Positions 30,074 to 34,117 of a stretch of DNA of 34,117 bases are shown here, piece by piece. The first letter of the stretch is position 1. Every line of letters begins with the position of its first letter. The notes under the pieces were generated by a model that saw only the letters and a program-made list of their open reading frames with translations, made no database searches and had not been told where the DNA came from. The stretch is from Planctomicrobium piriforme (GTDB lineage Bacteria > Planctomycetota > Planctomycetia > Planctomycetales > Planctomycetaceae). The DNA lies in contig CAMATH010000094.1 in NCBI GenBank assembly GCA_945860955.1, positions 1 through 34,117 on the forward strand, written 5' to 3'. A program made the position numbers and the translations under genes.

Positions 30074-32776
30074 ATGAGTATTCGGAATCTCGACAAGATC
30101 TTCCAGCCCAAGCGAATCGCCGTCGTCGGAGCCAGCGACGATCGGTCGAAAGTGGGTGGCACTGTTTTGCGAAACCTGATCAGCACCGGTTTCACCGGCG
30201 TCGTCTATCCGGTCAATTCCCAGCGGGAGGCAGTCTCCGGGATTCTCGCTTATCCCCGCATCTCGGCCCTCCCCCGCGTTCCCGATCTGGTGATCATCTG
30301 CACGCCCGCGCACACGGTCGCGGGGCTGGTGCGGGAATGTGGCGAAATGGGTGTCGGGGGAATCGTGGTCCTCACTGCGGGATTTCGCGAAACGGGTCCG
30401 GAAGGAAAGGCGCTGGAAGAGCAGATCGCGCTCGAAAGCAAAAAGTTCCCAGATCTACGGATCATCGGTCCCAATTGCCTGGGGATCATCGCCCCGCACT
30501 CCCGCGTCAACGCGAGTTTCGCCGCCGACACCCCCAAGGCGGGGGACATCGCCCTCATTTCGCAGTCGGGTGCGCTTTGCACGTCGCTACTCGATTGGGC
30601 GATGCAGCAGAAGATCGGATTCTCGCACTTCGTTTCCGTCGGCAATATGCTAGATGTCGGGTTTGGCGACCTGATCGACTACTTCGCCGAGGATCCGCAT
30701 ACGAAGTCGATCATCCTCTACGTCGAGTCGATCAGCGACGCACGGGGGTTTGTCTCGGCGGCGCGGTCGTTCTCCCGGTCGAAACCGATCGTCGCGTACA
30801 AGGCGGGGCGGTTTTCTGAATCGGCGCACGCGGCGGCCTCGCACACCGGGGCGATGGCCAGCGAAGACGCCGTCTGCAACGCCGTTTTCCAGCGGGCAGG
30901 CATCGAACGCGTCTACGAAATGGGGGCGATGTTCGACTGTGCCGAGCTGCTGGCGGGGAATCGCCTTCCCCGCGGTCCCCGGATGGCGATCGTCACCAAC
31001 GCAGGGGGACCGGGGGTGATGGCGACCGACGCACTGATCGAACGCAAGGGAGTTCTGGCCCGGTTGAGCGACACGACCGTAACCAAACTCTCGGCGGCGC
31101 TTCCTCCCTGGTGGTCGCACGGAAACCCGGTCGACGTATTGGGAGACGCGGGGGCCGATCGGTTCGCCACGGCGTTGTCGATCGTACTCACCGACGAACA
31201 GGTCGACTCGGTCTTGGTGATGCTGACTCCGCAGTCGATGACCGATCCGACAGAGACGGCGGCGCAAGTCGCGGCGGCGGGACGAACGGCGGGTAAGCCC
31301 GTTCTCGCGACCTGGATTGGCGGGATGCGGGTCGCCGAAGGGACACGAATTCTCCAGGAGGGGGGGATTCCGACCTATCCCAGCCCTGAAGGAGCGGTCG
31401 AGGCGTTCATGCACCTGGTTTCATTCGCGCGGAACCGGGAGATCCTCTATGAAATTCCCCGAGATGTTCCGGTTTCGTTCCGACTCGATCCACAGTCGAT
31501 GGCCGACGTGGTGCGGCCCTTGATGAACGCTGGCAGTACAACACTGTCCGAGACCGACAGTAAGACGCTGTTGGATGCCTATGGTATTCCGACGATCCAG
31601 GCGCGTCCCGCGCGCTCAGTCGAAGAGGCGGTCGCACTCGCCGAGTCGGCCGGCTACCCGATTGTCCTCAAGATCTGGTCCCCCGATATCACCCACAAGA
31701 CCGACGTGGGGGGAGTTCGGCTGGGGCTGCGCGACGCCGACGGGGTTCGGGCCGCCTATACGGAACTGGTCGAAGCGGTCCGCATCAAACGACCGCACGC
31801 CCAAATCTGGGGCGTGACGGTTCAACCGATGGCGGACGTCAGCAGCGGGCAGGAACTGATTGTGGGGATGAAGAAAGATCCGAATTTCGGAGCGATCCTG
31901 TTGGTCGGATCGGGCGGCGTGACCGCCGAACTCGACCGCGACCGCGCGCTGGAACTTCCGCCCCTCAACGAACGGCTCGCCCGACGGATGCTGGAGTCTC
32001 TTAAGGTCTGGCCATTGCTCAACGGCTTTCGCGGCCGGGTGCCGCTGGATGTTGACGCGCTGATTGAAACGATGATTCGGCTGTCGTACCTGACGGCACA
32101 CAATCCTGAAATCACGGAATTTGACGTCAATCCGCTGCTGGTACTACCGCGCGGCGTCTTGGCGCTCGACGCCCGGGTTGTGGTCGACACGCCAAAGCCG
32201 GGTTCGGTGTCGCGACCCTACCATCATCTGGCGATTCGTCCGTATCCAGAAGAGTTCGTGGCGCGACATCAGCTCGCGGATGGGACGTCGGTGGTACTGC
32301 GTCCCATCCGGCCGGAAGATGAACCGTTGTGGATGGAGCTGGTCGACGCCTGCACTCCGGAAACCCTGCATGCGCGGTTTCGGTATTTGTTCAAACGGCC
32401 CACTCACGAGACGGCGACCCGGTTCTGTGTGCTGGATTACGATCGCGAACTGGCGATCATGGCCGAGATTGAGCAGGAAGGGCGAAGGAAGTTTATCGGC
32501 GTGGGTCGGCTGGTGGCTGATGCCGATCATGAGACGGCCGAGTACGCCGTTCTGGTCGCCGACGCCTGGCAGAATCAGGGTTTGGGTTTGAAACTGACAG
32601 AGTACTGCCTGGAGATCGCCGCTCGGTGGGGGATCCGCAAGATCGTATCGGAAACGACCCAGGACAACTCGCGGATGCTGTCGATTTTCAAGCAGCAGGG
32701 ATTCGCGGCGCAGGGGACGGTCGATGCGGGAATCGTCGCGTTTGAAAAGCCGATGGAGCGGCCGACGGAGATTTAG
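30074..32776 (+). CDS. ADP-forming acyl-CoA synthetase fused to GNAT acetyltransferase (Pat-like)
   Basis: A 900-residue fusion. Order: CoA-binding Rossmann domain (RIAVVGASDDRSKVGGTVLR, about 10-130), succinyl-CoA-ligase-like domains (about 150-450), ATP-grasp (about 480-700: YPIVLKIWSPDITHKTDVGG), and a C-terminal GNAT domain (about 735-890: DAWQNQGLGLKLTEYCLEIA, with QNQGLG as acetyl-CoA loop; ETTQDNSRMLSIFKQQGF). The phosphohistidine position of ADP-forming synthetases is retained (His257 in AASHTGAM), as is the ATP-grasp His541 in THKTDVGG. Protein acetyltransferases of the Pat type share this layout but are reported to have lost the synthetase catalytic His. So both acyl-CoA formation and lysine acetylation are possible. 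ATG at 30074 has GGAG upstream; it is likely co-transcribed with the membrane protein. Confidence 0.92.
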   Translation: MSIRNLDKIFQPKRIAVVGASDDRSKVGGTVLRNLISTGFTGVVYPVNSQREAVSGILAYPRISALPRVPDLVIICTPAHTVAGLVRECGEMGVGGIVVLTAGFRETGPEGKALEEQIALESKKFPDLRIIGPNCLGIIAPHSRVNASFAADTPKAGDIALISQSGALCTSLLDWAMQQKIGFSHFVSVGNMLDVGFGDLIDYFAEDPHTKSIILYVESISDARGFVSAARSFSRSKPIVAYKAGRFSESAHAAASHTGAMASEDAVCNAVFQRAGIERVYEMGAMFDCAELLAGNRLPRGPRMAIVTNAGGPGVMATDALIERKGVLARLSDTTVTKLSAALPPWWSHGNPVDVLGDAGADRFATALSIVLTDEQVDSVLVMLTPQSMTDPTETAAQVAAAGRTAGKPVLATWIGGMRVAEGTRILQEGGIPTYPSPEGAVEAFMHLVSFARNREILYEIPRDVPVSFRLDPQSMADVVRPLMNAGSTTLSETDSKTLLDAYGIPTIQARPARSVEEAVALAESAGYPIVLKIWSPDITHKTDVGGVRLGLRDADGVRAAYTELVEAVRIKRPHAQIWGVTVQPMADVSSGQELIVGMKKDPNFGAILLVGSGGVTAELDRDRALELPPLNERLARRMLESLKVWPLLNGFRGRVPLDVDALIETMIRLSYLTAHNPEITEFDVNPLLVLPRGVLALDARVVVDTPKPGSVSRPYHHLAIRPYPEEFVARHQLADGTSVVLRPIRPEDEPLWMELVDACTPETLHARFRYLFKRPTHETATRFCVLDYDRELAIMAEIEQEGRRKFIGVGRLVADADHETAEYAVLVADAWQNQGLGLKLTEYCLEIAARWGIRKIVSETTQDNSRMLSIFKQQGFAAQGTVDAGIVAFEKPMERPTEI

Positions 32777-32933
32777 TAGCCGTCCAGAAACATATTTGTG
32801 ACTTGCGATCCTCACGCGGAGCCGTGAACCCAACACCTTGACGCCCACGTTTCAGTTTTCGGCGGGTTGAGTATCGTCTCAGAGAAGATTAACGATTGAC
32901 AGCTCTACCTCCACTGCGGCGCAGCCGCCGGTC

Positions 32934-32951
32934 GCATCCCGTTCGGGATGC
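32934..32951. repeat. Perfect inverted repeat at the edge of the helicase fragment
   Basis: GCATCCCG and CGGGATGC, separated by two bases, give an 8-bp perfect palindrome (7-bp stem with 4-base loop if folded). It lies just before a G7 run (32964-32970) and the point where helicase homology begins (about 32970). It might be a leftover recombination or transcription signal. Confidence 0.45.
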
Positions 32952-32978
32952 AATACAGTAGCCGGGGGGGCCGATCTG

Positions 32979-33455
32979 GTGCTGCTCGACTACATCCAGC
33001 GGACTGCGCCGCCGGGTGAACATGGCGACAAGCGGGGATCGGTCGACGCGACCATGAACTCTCTGCGACAGTTTGCCGACGCGGGGACGGCCGTTGTTGT
33101 CGTGTCGGCTGTCGGTCGCACGAAAGACAATCGCGGGCGTTCGTCATACGACGGCGACGGGTTGAACCTGGCGTCGTTTCGCGAATCGCCGGAACTCGAA
33201 TTCGGGGCCGAGGACGCGTTCATTCTGGTGCCCGACCCGAAAGCCGACGATCTGGTGACGCTGCGCCACTTGAAGGCCCGGCACAGCGAAGCCCGCGACC
33301 TCGAACTGCGGTTCGACCGTCGGCTGCAACGCTTCACGCCGCTGGCAGCGGGTACCCGACTTGTCGGAAACAACGAAGTGCCAGTCACGCTTCGAACTGC
33401 CTGGGAAACAACGATGCCCGCCGAGGAATGCGACGCCGGGGGAACCGTGGCATGA
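32979..33455 (+). pseudogene. DnaB/RecA-type replicative ATPase, 5' part missing
   Basis: The visible 158 residues start at the Walker B strand: (AD)LVLLDYIQRTAPPGEHGDKR, then SVDATMNSLRQFADAGTAVV, VVSAVGRTKDNRGRSSYDGD, FRESPELEFGAEDAFILVPD and LRHLKARHSEARDLELRFDR. These are the last RecA-fold strands and arginine-finger region of DnaB-like helicases or phage/plasmid RecA-family ATPases. The Walker A part and the N-terminal domain (about 250 or more residues) are not found upstream in any frame; 200 bases before it is the end of the acyl-CoA synthetase gene. The only start in this frame is GTG at 32979, inside Walker B. The stop overlaps the start of the next frame (ATGA at 33452), as in a real operon. 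I judge it a truncated remnant. Confidence 0.7.
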
Positions 33456-33882
33456 CAACCGGAATCACCGCTCCATTGCTGGCAGGTTGCGAAGTGCTGC
33501 CGCCGACGGAACCGTTGCCTGAGAGTCCCCCCCCCTGGTTCGCCACTCGAAGTATCCTTCGAACGGGCGGTGGGATCGACCAAAGGGGAAAAGCGGTCGG
33601 TTCGCCATTCTGAACACGTTTCTCGATTTCACCCTGGCGACGCTGGGGCGGAATGAGATTGCGGTCTGGTTGCTGCTGTACCGCGACAAAAAGCCCGAGG
33701 GGACCGCCCGAACCTCGATTGCCGATCTGGCCCGCCGGGCGGGAATCTCGAGCCGAACCACGCTGCGGGCGGATGCCCGACTCGAAAAACGGCGATTGCT
33801 TCGAGTCGTCCACAGGGGCGGACTCCGCCGCGGCTCTTCGATATACCAAGTACTTCCGATGGACCGGGGACCGCCCGTGTGA
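33452..33882 (+). pseudogene. Winged helix-turn-helix protein, frame broken at a C9 tract
   Basis: ATG at 33452 (overlapping the helicase stop) reads MTTGITAPLLAGCEVLPPTE then PLPESPPPW and stops at 33613. One frame over, with no start codon, an intact DNA-binding domain follows: SGRFAILNTFLDFTLATLGR, NEIAVWLLLYRDKKPEGTAR, TSIADLARRAGISSRTTLRA, DARLEKRRLLRVVHRGGLRR, GSSIYQVLP, stop at 33882. Both frames overlap at nine consecutive C (33527-33535). With ten C the whole would be a single 143-residue protein. The helix-turn-helix is IADLARRAGISSRTTLRADA. It could be an inactivated gene, a phase-variable gene, or a sequencing error in a homopolymer. Confidence 0.65.
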
Positions 33883-33920
33883 CAGACGGTGCGTCTTCCT
33901 GGTGACAAAGCTCTGTCACA
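33878..33920. promoter_or_regulatory. Operator-like cluster of GTGACA half-sites
   Basis: TGTGACAGA (33878-33886) is repeated inverted as TCTGTCACA (33912-33920), and inside this GTGACA (33902-33907) and TGTCAC (33914-33919) form a second perfect pair 6 bases apart. Three half-sites in 43 bases between two regulator genes is typical of repressor operators. Confidence 0.45.
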
Positions 33921-33940
33921 TCTCCCAGAAAGGACCAGAA

Positions 33941-33968
33941 GCGGTGCCCCCCTCGACGGGGGGACCGC
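33941..33968. repeat. Strong GC hairpin
   Basis: GCGGT G CCCCCC - TCGAC - GGGGGG ACCGC: 11 base pairs with one bulged G and a five-base loop. No T run follows, so it is not a typical terminator for rightward transcription; it could be an RNA structure or a protein site. Confidence 0.55.
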
Positions 33969-33972
33969 ACAA

Positions 33973-34015
33973 GGAACAGATTGACGACTGCCCCCCCGCA
34001 TGTAACATCTGTTCC
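33973..34015. repeat. Inverted repeat directly before the XRE gene start
   Basis: GGAACAGAT (33973-33981) and ATCTGTTCC (34007-34015) are a perfect 9-bp inverted pair with 25 bases between, ending 3 bases before the ATG at 34019. The right arm covers the place of the ribosome binding site, so folding or binding here could block translation or transcription. Confidence 0.5.
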
Positions 34016-34018
34016 ACC

Positions 34019-34117
34019 ATGGCCGCGCGAATGACGATGACCGATACACTGAGGAAGGCGATCGCCGACAGCGGAAAGACCTTCCTGGCCCTCGAACGGG
34101 AGTCGGGAGTCAAACGC
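34019..34117 (+). CDS. XRE-family helix-turn-helix regulator, 3' end outside the window
   Basis: The 33 visible codons read MAARMTMTDTLRKAIADSGK then TFLALERESGVKR. The DTLRKAIADSGKTFLALERESGV pattern (helix 1, then ALExxSGV as start of the recognition helices) fits the Cro/C1-type helix-turn-helix found in planctomycete mobile elements and phages. The gene runs off the window edge. ATG at 34019 is possible; ATG at 34031 (MTMTDTLRKA) is equally good, because no clear Shine-Dalgarno is seen before either. Confidence 0.6.
   Translation, partial: MAARMTMTDTLRKAIADSGKTFLALERESGVKR

Noticed and set aside
32905-33147. Open frame of 80 codons on the minus strand
   Set aside because: Antisense to the helicase fragment, with arginine-rich shadow composition.

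Overview
The window looks like a chromosomal stretch from a planctomycete (Planctomycetota). The base composition is GC-rich, and the gene content fits that group: heptaheme cytochromes with TPR tails, a Tat-exported protein and secreted proteins of no named family, a lysine/alanine-tailed small protein, GGSAGASPS-encoding repeats, a BshC, and a DUF58/transglutaminase pair. The assignment rests on recognising protein families by eye; no 16S gene or other marker is present. Both ends of the window cut through genes.

Layout. 1-1476: 3' part of an MFS transporter (+). 1.5-4.35 kb: a minus-strand operon. Its promoter-proximal genes are intact (unknown 106-aa protein, small serine hydrolase, PHB-depolymerase-like esterase). 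Its three distal genes are damaged: a cupin and a CsaA-like tRNA-binding protein have each lost their middle, and a secreted protein has lost its 3' part. 4.7-6.0 kb: VOC protein and NUDIX hydrolase (-). 6.25-12.6 kb: a plus-strand run of glycosyltransferase 2, BshC (bacillithiol synthesis), DUF58 protein and TgpA-like transglutaminase, the last three overlapping by a few bases. 12.8-18.1 kb: a minus-strand run of a GTG-started AMP-binding enzyme and an aldehyde-dehydrogenase-fold reductase (a LuxE/LuxC-sized pair), a degenerate receiver protein, a MazG-like pyrophosphohydrolase, a possible 13-codon leader and a secretin-domain protein. 18.25-21.1 kb: a secreted and a Tat-exported protein of unknown function (+). 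21.2-25.1 kb: two paralogous 7-heme cytochrome/TPR proteins in tandem (-). 25.7-32.8 kb: zinc-ribbon protein, an APH-like/P-loop kinase fusion (-), a small basic protein, a polytopic membrane protein carrying two in-frame copies of a 73-bp repeat, and a 900-aa ADP-forming acyl-CoA synthetase-GNAT fusion.

32.9-34.1 kb appears to be the edge of an accessory (phage- or plasmid-like) element. It holds a DnaB/RecA-type ATPase without its 5' part, a winged-helix gene broken at a C9 tract, a 140-bp intergenic region packed with inverted repeats, and the start of an XRE regulator.

The points most worth a second look are the run of internally deleted genes in one operon, the LuxC/LuxE-like pair with no luciferase, the in-frame mobile-type repeats, the receiver-like protein that lacks all phosphorylation residues, the C9 frameshift, and the palindrome-rich operator region at the right end.
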